A stretch of 64,000 nucleotides of DNA from JANQOH01 sp965243325. Its GTDB lineage: Bacteria; Pseudomonadota; Alphaproteobacteria; UBA7887. Position numbers and translations under genes: made by a program. The stretch covers positions 372,001 through 436,000 of the forward strand of contig CBDEUQ010000003.1 of the NCBI GenBank assembly GCA_965243325.1, given 5' to 3'. The notes beneath the pieces are model-generated. The model worked only from the letters and a program-made list of their open reading frames with translations. It searched no databases and was not told the origin of the DNA. The number at the start of each line of letters is the position of its first letter. Position 1 is the first letter of the stretch. Positions 34,601 through 43,669 of the stretch are shown here, one piece after another.

Positions 34601-36393
34601 TTGTACCCGGTGGTGAGGTCCTCGATGTCGTCCGGGTCGGTATTTGCGGTCATGCGCCTGTTGCGCGCGGCGGTCGGGGAGAGCGCGGGCTTGGCCGTCG
34701 GGGAGCGAGGATCGGGGCGGACGGTGGTGTGGGACTTTCGTTGGCCGGCGCGGCTGTGGGCCTTCAGGCCGGCCGGGGAGTGGCGGTAATCGGCGTAGTC
34801 TGTCTGGTCGGCGGACATGCTTGCGGCGGTGTCCATGTCGGTAGAGTGGGAATCGTGGATGCCGCGGTCGATTCCGCGGGCCTGGTTCAGTAGGTCGCGC
34901 TCGCGCTCGGCCGAGGCCGAGAGGCGTTGGGCCTGGGACTTGAGGGCGTGGACGAAACCGTGGGCGAGGGCCTGGTGCTCGCCGGCGAGCGGGGTGCCGA
35001 TCGCGCATAGCTCCGCGAGGGAGGCATAGGCGTGTCGGACGCCGGCGGTCGCGGCCTGAAGGTCCCAGGCATCCCGGGCGTCGACGCGATAGAGGTAGTC
35101 CTGGTTGCGTTGGGAGTCAGGATCGGGGGTCGGGCCGTGGGGCGGCGCGAGACTGCTGAAGGTCTCGGGGTCGGGCTGGAAGATGCCGGGGTCGGCGTTC
35201 CGGAAACGGGTGGTCATGGGCTCGGGTTCGGGGTCGGGGTCGAACGCGGGGCCGTCGAGGTGGAGACGCGCCGGAGCGGCGAGCTGGCCGATCCGCGCGG
35301 TCGCCGTCCAGTGTTCGGGGGAGACTTCGGGGGCGTTTGCGACGATCTGCTGCCGGAGTTCCATCCACAGGCGGCCGAGGGTGTTGGTGCCGTAGTAGCG
35401 GTCTCCGTCCTGACGCGCGCCCCAGAACGGATCCCGGTTGGAGACTTCGACGATCGGCCGGTCTCCGGAGTTGAGGAGGGAGGCGCCGATCAGTTCGGGG
35501 TTGGCGGCGTACTTGTGACGCAGGACCCAGCGCATCACGTCGACGCGGCGGTCATTCCAGTCGGAGTCGATGGGGAGATCGGGCGAGCGGCCGATCTGGG
35601 CGGCCTCGCGAGCCGTGGGGGCCGCGGCGATCCGCGCCTGGATATCGGGGCGGGCTGTGAATTTCGCGGCCTGATAGAGATGCTCGGACGTGGGGAAGGT
35701 CCAGGGGCCGGCATGGATCGGGTTCGCGAGCGGTGCGAAGTTTGAAAACTCGCCCCATTCGGCGCGCGTGAAACGGAAGGCCGCGGCCTCGTCCATGTTG
35801 TACGCGCGCTCGCCGGCGACGGCGGCGGCGGGGGCGGCGACGGCAGCGCGCGGGGTGTCGGGCGCGACGGTGTATTCCTGGGCGATGGTGACAAGGCGTT
35901 CGGCGGCCTGTCGGGGAGTGAGGGTTCCGAGGTTGAGGACGTCGATTTCGTGTTCCCTGGCGATGCGGATACCCATTCCGGTGCCGCCCTCGACGCCTCC
36001 GCCGGGCGTCCATGCGACGACGGCGTTGACCGGGGTGCGGAGATCGGCGCCGAGGAGAATGGTGCAGTTGCGGCCGTGCATCTGCCGGGCCGTGGGGCTG
36101 CACTTGTGCCACGCTGGATGGAGGCGTGACGCCATTTGGATGGCGCGCTCCATGGTGCCGGGGTCGGGCACGACGCAATCGGGGCCGCGGTGCCTGTTGT
36201 AGTCCGCGAACGGGAGATAGATCGTCCGGCGATCGACGGGTGCTCCCTGCGCGAAGGCGGTGTCGGCGCCGAGGGCGCCGCCGCTGTTCAGGTGCCAGCC
36301 GTGGCCGGAAAGCCACTTGGCCATGCGCGTCATGTCGTCCAACGTGTCCGGAGGTGTCTTGCGAGAGCCGATGCCGGCATAGGTAAGAGGCAT
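31645..36393 (-). CDS. Giant SLOG-NADAR-SLOG protein with relaxase-like helical repeats
   Basis: A 1582-residue protein from ATG 36393. Residues 1-165: DprA/YAcAr-like SLOG Rossmann domain (YAGIGSRKTP, NSGGALGADTAF). Residues 204-350: NADAR (YbiA-like) N-glycosidase domain with the family blocks GEFSNFAPL, PTSEHLYQAAKF, SDWNDRRVDVM and RDPFWGARQDGD. Characterised NADAR proteins remove ADP-ribose from guanine nucleotides or cleave riboflavin intermediates. Residues 745-840: the shared helical module. Residues 872-990: a second SLOG (DUF2493) domain with intact GSREW and HGDGPGAAAATRAWA. Residues 1090-1540: long helical repeats with YxETxEFQxW and WVDHPDT cores, also found in the relaxase C-terminus. 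It sits 102 bp downstream of the relaxase gene. A role in nucleotide or ADP-ribose chemistry during transfer is inferred. Confidence 0.8.
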   Translation of the reverse strand: MPLTYAGIGSRKTPPDTLDDMTRMAKWLSGHGWHLNSGGALGADTAFAQGAPVDRRTIYLPFADYNRHRGPDCVVPDPGTMERAIQMASRLHPAWHKCSPTARQMHGRNCTILLGADLRTPVNAVVAWTPGGGVEGGTGMGIRIAREHEIDVLNLGTLTPRQAAERLVTIAQEYTVAPDTPRAAVAAPAAAVAGERAYNMDEAAAFRFTRAEWGEFSNFAPLANPIHAGPWTFPTSEHLYQAAKFTARPDIQARIAAAPTAREAAQIGRSPDLPIDSDWNDRRVDVMRWVLRHKYAANPELIGASLLNSGDRPIVEVSNRDPFWGARQDGDRYYGTNTLGRLWMELRQQIVANAPEVSPEHWTATARIGQLAAPARLHLDGPAFDPDPEPEPMTTRFRNADPGIFQPDPETFSSLAPPHGPTPDPDSQRNQDYLYRVDARDAWDLQAATAGVRHAYASLAELCAIGTPLAGEHQALAHGFVHALKSQAQRLSASAERERDLLNQARGIDRGIHDSHSTDMDTAASMSADQTDYADYRHSPAGLKAHSRAGQRKSHTTVRPDPRSPTAKPALSPTAARNRRMTANTDPDDIEDLTTGYNNIAWRAHALEAVSEMAAECYAHSFRESWIEPLSRNSFQYPKSLDLTYIKEQRARTKGPARVASWLTRWQILNQIAKNKEIPVNEMPAYAGLYLQAERLANSETTAKRDVQLLSAFLKEHPHPDVRAPGPDRAGPAPPLSPPTAATRSRADALANLFDVVDRQILANGTQLAEERDHVLGALTHWLHRERNRVVADIRNMEGRGHDVPHRLRQSLDALGHLAHEGAKIYARHTGSQWIPPPEYADTRTRALTAAAATAEKVAFRHDHAAARSTHVTGTFVAVSGSREWADATSLKRTLDGLREKYPDLVIMHGDGPGAAAATRAWASENGVDQVVYRPQWNRHGRRAAPIRRNEEMLKHKPVEIISFQVPGEPEYLAVEAQKQGIPTTIVTDATLEPGPSQDTPAPTPPPAAPAPIAAAPAPDPEPAPTPAPAYPIPPPEPVPAPTPEVPANGPPPGYATSYTHPAATEALAAHLERHLKLQPPHHHPISDGKVIHYTETPEFQEWASGAEPLFARLRHATDYQNFTFSDGEAHQLLHRLETASDNLTEAIALEQTDTIAADFLDDVWTRKDAITTESLEADHPWTEHPGSPALLERVDALLNTSHINEPDAEKVRAELLEIRSSYEQAIQHETNRKTLDAPSTNPAPTVDPASPAPGDDYTHLPAGFATIETHADHARALSEQIEEHIKAKPAIEHPMVNGRLLHYIETAEFQAWGNRAQQLINQVEHATDYTDWTAIKSDPPPLLARLEAACGNLDHALFSEDTPTPGPDLYVDISSRIQAITRHCEETDQLWVDHPDTAAAIERLDALLQTSHANELYAEPLRTAAHELRSTYNLDVERKAQVIDIDAKLKAHIEARQPIRQSAADQQLLITDVPEWEKWCDRLDDLQQVASDIFENTEAYGAHLKARPDLRSSIKSNLALLDSAQEQDVAIARSMPHGLAAGTQTPEAPKHDITPEPPPADELRPKRIPERQEPSPSPSMF

Positions 36394-36495
36394 GGTGCGG
36401 TCTCCCTATTGGGCCATGGGGGATTGTACGGCCGCGACGGGATATTGGCTATTGGGAGGGACGTTTTCGGGGCTGTGAGAAGTTTTTTTCGCGAC

Positions 36496-39400
36496 CTAAA
36501 AAGTGTAACCCGGGCCTGAGGGCTTTTTGGGAGGCGTGACGGAGGGCCGGGGGGCCTGAGTGGGAGCTGTCGGCTTCGGTTGACGGTCCGAGGGGGTTGG
36601 GCTGCGCGGTGCCGGGGCGGACGGCACGAGAGGAAAGACTTCGGCGTCGGTCTTGAGCTGTGTGGAAAGGTGGGTCCGGTGATGGTGGAGGGCGGACTTG
36701 AGCTCGGGGTTATGCGTGAAGTGGTGGCCGTAGGTCGCGGTGTCCTTGAGTAGGGAGTCGACGTGGACCATGAGGCTGTGCGCGCGGGTGAGCCAGGCGG
36801 GGTAGTCGGGGTGTTCGGACGGGAGGATGGTGGCGGAGCGGGCGGCGGACTGGATGCGCTGGCGGTCCTTCGAATGGGCCGCGATGTCGCGGGCGACGGT
36901 TTTGAGGTGAGCGCGGTTGGCGAGTTGGGTCCGGTGGCGGTCGACGAGGTCTGCGGTGGACTGCTTGATGGAGTCGGCCGCGTCGGCGCGCTGGCCGAGG
37001 AGCTTGGCGCGATAGATGAGGGCGGGGGTCTCGCGATGGTCGAGCCAGCTTTGGCGGGCGGCGGCGGAGCTCTCGCCGATATGGCGCCAGCGGGCTTTCA
37101 GGTCTTCGAGGAGGCCGTCGGGCGGCGGCGTGTTGCTGTAGCGATCGACGGTGGCCTGCAGACTGTCGGCGTGGCGGCGTATGGCGTCGAGAGGGGGCGG
37201 CAGGGCTTCGGCGGGAGGACCGAAGGCGTCGGGGGCGGTCGAGCGTGCGGAGGCGATGAGCGCATTGGTTGCGTGGGCCCAGACGCGGAAGGGTTCGGTT
37301 TCGGAGTAATGGTGAAGCCGGCGGTTGACGATGGGGTGGTGCGGGGCAGGCTGGTTGGCGATCGCCTGGGCGAGATCGCGGGCAATGGTGATGTGGGCGT
37401 TGCGGGCGGCGAAGGTTGCGAGGCTGGCGGTGAGATCGCGGAGGATGGCGCGGGTTGACTGGTGATCGAGCGCGGTTGCGAGGGTCGCGAGGCGCTGGCG
37501 ATCGAGCACGTTGCGAAGCTGGGCGCGTTGTGGCGCTGGGAGGTCCTCGAGGGCGAGGAGTTCGCGCGCGGCGCGTCGGAGGGCGTCGGGGTCTGGATGG
37601 TGCGGGTCGATCCGGAGCGGAGCGCCGGCGGCGGGCGACGTCGTGGTGTGATCCTGGCGGAAGCGGGAGAACGTGGCCTGGGCGTGGGCAACCCGGGCGG
37701 CGGTGGCGTGCTGAGCGAGGAGGGAGGCCAGGCGGGTTTCGGCGTCTCCGGCGATCCCGGGATTTTCGGCGATCCACGATGCGGCGCCGGCGGTGTCCGC
37801 GAGCGGTGCCGCGCGTAGGGCGGTGGTGGCGTGGTACCAGTGCGCGTAGTCGGGATGAGCTTGTATCGGCTCGCCGGTCCGGGCGACGTGGGCGCGTATC
37901 GCGTCGAACGCGGCGGCGTGGGTGTCCATGGCGGCCATGCGGTTGGCGATGCGGTCCGGGGCGGCGTCGTAATCGGCGCTGTCGCGGAGAAGGGCGTCGA
38001 TCTCCTGGCGCGCGGCGTGGGAAAGATCGGGTCGATCCCGGAGCTCGGCGGCGATGGTCTTGTGCGCGTCGAATGAATCCGAGCCGTATGGGCTGCGGTT
38101 CGCGGCCAGGGAGCGTTCGCGGTGAGCGGCGAAGTCGGCGCGGAATCGGTCGAAGAGTTCGGCGGTGGTCGGCGCCGGCGGGGTGGGCGTGGGAGGGGCT
38201 TCTGGTGTCGGCGCGGGGGCGGTGGCCGCCGCGGGGGTCTGGGCGGGGGCATGGGGCGTGTCCGGAGCCGGGCGGCCGTAGAGTTCGCCGGCGGCATCCA
38301 TGGACGCGACATACTTCTCCCGGGCGGGATCTTCGGCCGGCGGCGATGCGTGGTCGGGTACGGCAGGCGGGGGCGTTGGGTCGCGCGGCGCGGACGGCAG
38401 GGGTCCGTGGGCCGGCTCCGCCGGCGGGCCGCCCTGCGCGTCGAGCGAGGCGGCGTACTCCGCCCATCCGGGGTCTTCCGGCATTTCATCGTCGGCGCCC
38501 GGCGCGGAGATTGGGGCGGATCGCTCATTGGCTTCGGCGTAGTCGGCGAGGTCCTGCTCTGACCAGTCGGCGCCGGACCAGTCATCCCGCCCGTCGCCGG
38601 GCTCGGGGGGCGCGGGTTGCGCCTGCGCGGCGCGATCGAAGGACATGGTGGCGTCGAGTGCGTCGCCGGCGTCGGGGGCGACGTCGCCCGCCGCCGAAAT
38701 CGACGTGACGGAGGCGCCAAGGGCGGGGCCTTCGGGGACGAGCGCCTCGAGGTCGCGCTCGATGTCCTGGACGACGCGGTCGGGCAGCGGCTGGCGGGGA
38801 TCGATACGGCGGGGGGTCGATGTCCGCCGGCGCGCCGACGCCGGCGCCCTGCCGGCCATGGTTTTGGAGATGGCCCGGCCGCGGCGCCAGTCGTGGGCGC
38901 GCTTGAGGCGGTGGCGGAAGTCCTGCAGGTCGTCGGCGGTCAGCCCGCCTCGCCGCCTGAGTAGCCTCGCGAACTTGTGCGGCCGCGTCCGGAAGCGTTC
39001 GGCGGCGGTGACCAGAACGGCGTGCCGCTGGATCGTTTCGCGGAAGGCGGGCTCGTCGGCGACGTTCTCGCCGGCGGCCGCCCGGGCGCGCAGCTCGGCG
39101 TAGCTCTGCAGCACCTGGCGCCGCCCGGAAGCGATGGCCGCGACCTCGTTGCCGTAACGGAGCTCGAGCGCGCGTTCGCGGTCCTCGCGGACGTGGCGGT
39201 CGATTTCGGGGGCGGGCCCGGGCGTCGGGTCGGGGTCGGGACCGTCGGGGCGCGGCGCGCGGCGCTGGCGGAGACGGTAGTCGTGCGCCGCCTGCTTGGG
39301 CGAGGAGCGGTGCCACGATTTCGCGAGGTGCTCGACAATCTCGTCGTCGGTGACGATCTGGTCGGCGTTGTCCTGGTCGTACCGGCGGTTTGCGACTTCG

Positions 39401-42042
39401 TGGGCGGCACTGTTGCGGTCGACGTAGATGTTGAGGCTTTCGCGGTGCCGGGTTGCGGCCGGGTACATGGTCTCGCGCGCGGACCGGGAGTCGGCGAGCA
39501 GGAAGGCGGCGTCGACGGTGAGGCCCTGGGCGGAGGTGATGGTCAGCGCGTAGCCGTGATCGAGCCGGACGTTGCCGTAGTAGTCGCGGATCTCGTCGTG
39601 GTGGAAGGAGACGGCGCGGCCGTCCTCGGTGCGGCCGTCGATGCGGATGCTCGGTTCGTCGCCTTCGCTTTCGGGAACGGCGGTGAGCCGGTCGACGATG
39701 ACGACGGAGCCGTTGAAGAGCTGCTTCTGCCAGTGCGTGGCGCCGATGCGCAGCCGGTCGCCCTCGGCGATCTCGAGCTCGGTGCGGTGCCGGCCGTCCT
39801 CGCGGTCGCTGACCTGTATGACGTGGCTGTTGCGGGGTTCGTCGCCGAGGGCGCGGCGCCGCAGGGCGAGCGAGATTCTGCGGCGATCGTGGTTGGTGCG
39901 GGCGAGGACGGCGACCGTCTTGCCGGGGTTGTCCTCGGTGTAGCGCGCGACGTCGTCGGCGATTTGCTCGAAGGCGGCGTCGCCGTTGCGGCACAGGTGA
40001 AAGCGGCCGCGGTCCCTGTAGGCGGCGATCGCCTTATGGGCGTCGCCGTCGCGGAACGCTTCGGACGCCGCGATCTGCCACGGCTTGAACGGAAGGTCGC
40101 GGGACTGCGGCGAGGCCTCGAACTCGGCGAGGATCGCGGCGCGGTCGGCGGCGGAGATCGTTTCGGCTTCGGCGCGCGCTTCCTCCGGGGAGACGCCGTG
40201 CCGGTGACGGAGCACGTCCTCGATATCGGCCTTCTGCCGGCGCATGATCGCGATGCGCGAGCTCCCGACGACGTCGCGGACCAGGCGCAGTCCCGGGCCG
40301 GCCTCGACGGGCTGCTGCTGCTGCGTGTCGCCGCAGAAGGTGATCTTGGCGCCAGTCTTTTCAGAAAACTGCATGAGGTGGTGGATCTCGCGGGTCGAGA
40401 GCATGCCGGCCTCGTCCGCGATGATCACCGTGTCCCTGTCGACGTCGAGCTGGTCGCGGGCGGCCATGCTGAGGAGCTTCGCGACCGAGAACATGGGCGC
40501 GTCGACGTCGGTGCCGAGCGCCATGGCGGTCCGCCAGGGCACGGCGGTGGCGATGATATTCTTGCCGGCGTCGCGCCAGAGGTCGGCGAGCGGCCGCAGC
40601 GTCGTCGTCTTGCCGCTTCCGGCCGCGCCCTCGATTACGGCGATGCGGCCATCGGAGGTTGCGGCGGTGCGTATGGCGTCGATCTGTTCCTGGCTGACGG
40701 GGTATCCCTCGGCCTTGAGCGCGGCGATCTTGGCGTGTACGGCGGTGCCGTCGATGCCGTAACCGGTTGAAGCGTGCATGCTCCTGGCGAGGTCGGTGAC
40801 GGTCTCTTCCAGAAGAAGGGTGTGCTTGGTGGTGGATACCTCGGTGTGGCGCAGGCCGGCGGCGGAATCGAAGGTGGGTCGAGGCTCGAGATGGACGAAG
40901 GCAGGGTCGCGCAGGAGGCGTGCGACCGCCGTATCGATGGCTGCGGTCTTGAGCTTGCCCCCGCATCGTCTGGCGACTTCGGCAATAATCTCGGGGAGCC
41001 GAACAACGGCTTCGGCGCGCATGAGGTCGTCGGGGATGGTGCGGAGGGCCTCTGTGAGTTCGCGGATGTCTTCGGGCGATGTTTCGATGTTGTGGCCGAC
41101 GAGCTCCTGGATGAACGCACCAAGGTCCGGGAGGGTCGGAAGGCTTTCGCGGCGCCAGCGCTCGCGGCGGGCCTGGTCGTCGCCGAGGTTGTCCTTGTGC
41201 TTGCGCGTGTTGAGGTTCGCGGCCTGGCCGTGAGCGGGATTGGCGGCGATGTTGAGGCCTTGAGACTTGGCCCATTCAACAATTTTTCCGCGGCGTTTGG
41301 ACCAGGTCTTGATGAGATCCTCGGGCATGCCGGCAATGCGGATGAATTCATTGTTCTCGCCGTACTGTTCCATGCGGATACCGAGGGTTTGCTGGAGGTC
41401 GGAGGCCACAGCAGCGCGGTACCAGGCACCCATCGGTTTGACCCACATGAAGGCCGGCCACTGGTAGTGGGTGCGGTATTTTCCGTCGTCGGGTGTGTGC
41501 GCAACGTTGAAGCACACGATATGGGTGTGTAGCTGCGGGTCCTGCTCGCGGCTCTCGCCGTGCTGGAACATGGTTGCGATGAGGTCGGCGGGGGCGGCCT
41601 CCAGCTTTCCGTCGCGGCCGACGCGTCGCGTGTATGCGCATTCACCGATGATGAAGCGTTCGAAGGCCTCGCGTGCGGCGTCGTTGTGGATGCGCTCGAT
41701 CTCGGCGCGCAGCTCGGGCGGCGCGATGGCCCAGAGAGCGGATATGGATTTGTCGGCGGAGAAGGTGAAGTCGATGGCGGCGGAGCGGGCAGCGCTGCCG
41801 GCGTTGCGCGAGAGTTTGGACCCGTCCTCGGGTGAGAAGCCCCAGAAGAGCTTGTGAAAGTCGGCGGTCGTGACTCGCTCGCGGTCCGGCAATCCGAACA
41901 TGCCGCTGGGGTTGAGCCAGACGCCGTCGGGCTCCTTGCCGACAGCATAATAGTCGGCTTTGGGCCTCATGGAGGCCTGGTTGTCGAGGTAGTAGCGCTC
42001 GGCGGCGTCGGTAGAGGATACAGGGGAAAGGGTGGCGACCAT
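36496..42042 (-). CDS. MOBF (TrwC/TraI-type) relaxase-helicase with a long repeat-containing C-terminus
   Basis: Nicks at oriT, stays bound to the 5' end and unwinds the strand during conjugation. Start ATG 42042, because the relaxase domain begins there (MVATLSPVSSTDAAERYYLD) and the 115 residues upstream are not protein-like. The protein has 1848 residues. Catalytic tyrosines are Y17/Y18. The HUH metal ligands are H161, H172 and H174 (DPQLHTHIVCFN). The RecD-like helicase has Walker A (EGAAGSGKTTTL, about 472-482), then TVIIADEAGMLS and FCGDTQQQQPVEAG. Beyond residue 950 comes an Arg/Pro-rich linker and about 600 residues of helical repeats shared with the two giant neighbours. TrwC has 966 residues, so the C-terminus is unusually long. 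One base separates it from the upstream paralogue. Confidence 0.92.
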   Translation of the reverse strand: MVATLSPVSSTDAAERYYLDNQASMRPKADYYAVGKEPDGVWLNPSGMFGLPDRERVTTADFHKLFWGFSPEDGSKLSRNAGSAARSAAIDFTFSADKSISALWAIAPPELRAEIERIHNDAAREAFERFIIGECAYTRRVGRDGKLEAAPADLIATMFQHGESREQDPQLHTHIVCFNVAHTPDDGKYRTHYQWPAFMWVKPMGAWYRAAVASDLQQTLGIRMEQYGENNEFIRIAGMPEDLIKTWSKRRGKIVEWAKSQGLNIAANPAHGQAANLNTRKHKDNLGDDQARRERWRRESLPTLPDLGAFIQELVGHNIETSPEDIRELTEALRTIPDDLMRAEAVVRLPEIIAEVARRCGGKLKTAAIDTAVARLLRDPAFVHLEPRPTFDSAAGLRHTEVSTTKHTLLLEETVTDLARSMHASTGYGIDGTAVHAKIAALKAEGYPVSQEQIDAIRTAATSDGRIAVIEGAAGSGKTTTLRPLADLWRDAGKNIIATAVPWRTAMALGTDVDAPMFSVAKLLSMAARDQLDVDRDTVIIADEAGMLSTREIHHLMQFSEKTGAKITFCGDTQQQQPVEAGPGLRLVRDVVGSSRIAIMRRQKADIEDVLRHRHGVSPEEARAEAETISAADRAAILAEFEASPQSRDLPFKPWQIAASEAFRDGDAHKAIAAYRDRGRFHLCRNGDAAFEQIADDVARYTEDNPGKTVAVLARTNHDRRRISLALRRRALGDEPRNSHVIQVSDREDGRHRTELEIAEGDRLRIGATHWQKQLFNGSVVIVDRLTAVPESEGDEPSIRIDGRTEDGRAVSFHHDEIRDYYGNVRLDHGYALTITSAQGLTVDAAFLLADSRSARETMYPAATRHRESLNIYVDRNSAAHEVANRRYDQDNADQIVTDDEIVEHLAKSWHRSSPKQAAHDYRLRQRRAPRPDGPDPDPTPGPAPEIDRHVREDRERALELRYGNEVAAIASGRRQVLQSYAELRARAAAGENVADEPAFRETIQRHAVLVTAAERFRTRPHKFARLLRRRGGLTADDLQDFRHRLKRAHDWRRGRAISKTMAGRAPASARRRTSTPRRIDPRQPLPDRVVQDIERDLEALVPEGPALGASVTSISAAGDVAPDAGDALDATMSFDRAAQAQPAPPEPGDGRDDWSGADWSEQDLADYAEANERSAPISAPGADDEMPEDPGWAEYAASLDAQGGPPAEPAHGPLPSAPRDPTPPPAVPDHASPPAEDPAREKYVASMDAAGELYGRPAPDTPHAPAQTPAAATAPAPTPEAPPTPTPPAPTTAELFDRFRADFAAHRERSLAANRSPYGSDSFDAHKTIAAELRDRPDLSHAARQEIDALLRDSADYDAAPDRIANRMAAMDTHAAAFDAIRAHVARTGEPIQAHPDYAHWYHATTALRAAPLADTAGAASWIAENPGIAGDAETRLASLLAQHATAARVAHAQATFSRFRQDHTTTSPAAGAPLRIDPHHPDPDALRRAARELLALEDLPAPQRAQLRNVLDRQRLATLATALDHQSTRAILRDLTASLATFAARNAHITIARDLAQAIANQPAPHHPIVNRRLHHYSETEPFRVWAHATNALIASARSTAPDAFGPPAEALPPPLDAIRRHADSLQATVDRYSNTPPPDGLLEDLKARWRHIGESSAAARQSWLDHRETPALIYRAKLLGQRADAADSIKQSTADLVDRHRTQLANRAHLKTVARDIAAHSKDRQRIQSAARSATILPSEHPDYPAWLTRAHSLMVHVDSLLKDTATYGHHFTHNPELKSALHHHRTHLSTQLKTDAEVFPLVPSAPAPRSPTPSDRQPKPTAPTQAPRPSVTPPKKPSGPGYTF

Positions 42043-42043
42043 T

Positions 42044-43411
42044 TCAGCGGCCGATGGGTTTCGGTGCGTGAGTGGCGCGCGAGGGTTGGCTCGCATGGCG
42101 GCGAGTGGGGTGGCCGGTGGATCGCGATTCGAGCAGGGCGAGCGCTGCAAGCGTTTGGGGGGTAAGGGGTCTGGAGCGGACCCTGAAGTACCGGGTGTGG
42201 CTGAGGCCAGCGGCCGCGTTGATGGTTGATCTTGGCGGGAGTTCGATGAGAGTGGGATCACGGAGCACGTGCGGGAGCGATGCGTCGATCGCTGGGATGG
42301 GGATCGTGCCGGCGCATCGGTTGGCGACGGTGGCAGCGATCGCGGGTAGTGGCTGGACGGGGTGGAGGGGAGAGAGGTCGAGGGCAAAATTGCGCAGTGC
42401 GTTGAGAAAGGCGTGTCGTTGCGGAGACGATTTGCGGTTGTGGTCTCGAACCAGGGCGGCGATGAGTGCGCTGATATCGATGCCGAGTTCGGACGCTTCG
42501 TGGCGCCAGCGGCGGTGGTCGTCTTCGGGGTCTCCGAAGCTGTGCTGCGGGTTGTCTTTGAGGTTCGTGGAACGGGTGTTGGCGGTGGCTCGCTGGTGAA
42601 AACGGGGAAATCGATGGGGGGAAACGCCCGCCTTTGTGGCAGACTCGCGGATGGCTCTTGTGCGCTTCGACCACAGGCGTACGAGGGCTTCGGGCATGCC
42701 GGCGATGCGGGTGAACTGCCTGTTCTTGCCGTACTGTTCCATGCGGATGCCGAGCCGCTCGCGGAGGTGCCACGCCAGTGCAGCTCGGTACCATGCGCCC
42801 AATGTCTTGAGCCATCTGTAGGCCGGGTACTGGTGGTGACCGCGGTATTTGCGGTCGTCGTGCGCGCGGGCGACGTTGAAGCACACGATGACGGTGTGGA
42901 GGTGGGGATCGCGTTCGCGGCTTTGGCGTCTCTGGAACATGGCGGCGATGATGTCGGCGGGAACGACCTCGAGCTGGCCGTGACGGTGGCGTCGTCGCGT
43001 ATACGCGGTTTCTCCGAGTATCCATCTTTCGAAAGCTTGCAGGGCCGCGTCGTTGTGTGCGCGTTCTATGCGCGCGCGGAGCTCGGGGTGCGCGACGGCC
43101 CATAGCGAAGAAACCGACTTGTCGGCTTCGAAGCGGATATCGAGGCCGGCGGAGCGGGTCGCGCGGCCGGCGTTGCGCGAAAGCTTCGAGCGGTCGGTGG
43201 GGGAGAAGCCGCGGTAGAGGCAGAGGAAGTCCGCGGTTGTGACCCAGTCTCTGTCTGCGAGCCCGAACATGCGGGTGGGGTTGACCCACAATCCGATGGG
43301 GTTCTTGCCGAGAATGCGGAGGGGTTCGTCCGGCGGATACCAGGTCTGGTTGTGGAGGTAGTAGGTTGCGTCGAGGTCCGTGGAGGCAATGGATGTAACG
43401 TTTGCGACCAT
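42044..43411 (-). CDS. Stand-alone relaxase-domain paralogue lacking two HUH histidines
   Basis: A 455-residue protein from ATG 43411, aligned end to end with the relaxase domain of the next gene and ending where the helicase would begin. It keeps Y17/Y18 (TYYLHN) and the domain blocks WVNPTRMFGL, SKLSRNAG and LHTVIVCFN. At the metal site the aligned residues are R161, H172 and V174 in place of the three histidines, so the HUH ion site should be lost and nicking is unlikely. The frame is uninterrupted over 455 codons with normal codon use, which argues for selection rather than decay. It is the first gene of the relaxase operon, 1 bp from the active copy. It may bind oriT without cutting, or pair with the active enzyme. 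Both are inferences. Confidence 0.85.
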   Translation of the reverse strand: MVANVTSIASTDLDATYYLHNQTWYPPDEPLRILGKNPIGLWVNPTRMFGLADRDWVTTADFLCLYRGFSPTDRSKLSRNAGRATRSAGLDIRFEADKSVSSLWAVAHPELRARIERAHNDAALQAFERWILGETAYTRRRHRHGQLEVVPADIIAAMFQRRQSRERDPHLHTVIVCFNVARAHDDRKYRGHHQYPAYRWLKTLGAWYRAALAWHLRERLGIRMEQYGKNRQFTRIAGMPEALVRLWSKRTRAIRESATKAGVSPHRFPRFHQRATANTRSTNLKDNPQHSFGDPEDDHRRWRHEASELGIDISALIAALVRDHNRKSSPQRHAFLNALRNFALDLSPLHPVQPLPAIAATVANRCAGTIPIPAIDASLPHVLRDPTLIELPPRSTINAAAGLSHTRYFRVRSRPLTPQTLAALALLESRSTGHPTRRHASQPSRATHAPKPIGR

Positions 43412-43669
43412 GCTACCCGCCCTCGACACGATCTGTGTGGTCGGGTGGTGGTGCACGAAAGGTGCGCGGTCTGTTGCTTATGGTGGAATGGGCTCCTGGT
43501 GGCGTGGTGAGGTTGCGACACGCTTTCAGCGGCGGAGCCAAGGTGCGGTGCGGACTGACATTTCGGGCGTTAAAGGGCGGCATTGTCCGGCGAATGTGCG
43601 GGTCTTTGTCATCGGTGACGGTGGATTATAGGGCGGGATCGTGTATGGCGGCAACCTCAATTCAATTGA

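Noticed and set aside
32651..35008. 785-codon frame inside the giant SLOG-NADAR gene on the same strand
   Set aside because: Arg/Pro-rich off-frame reading; the main frame contains recognisable domains throughout.
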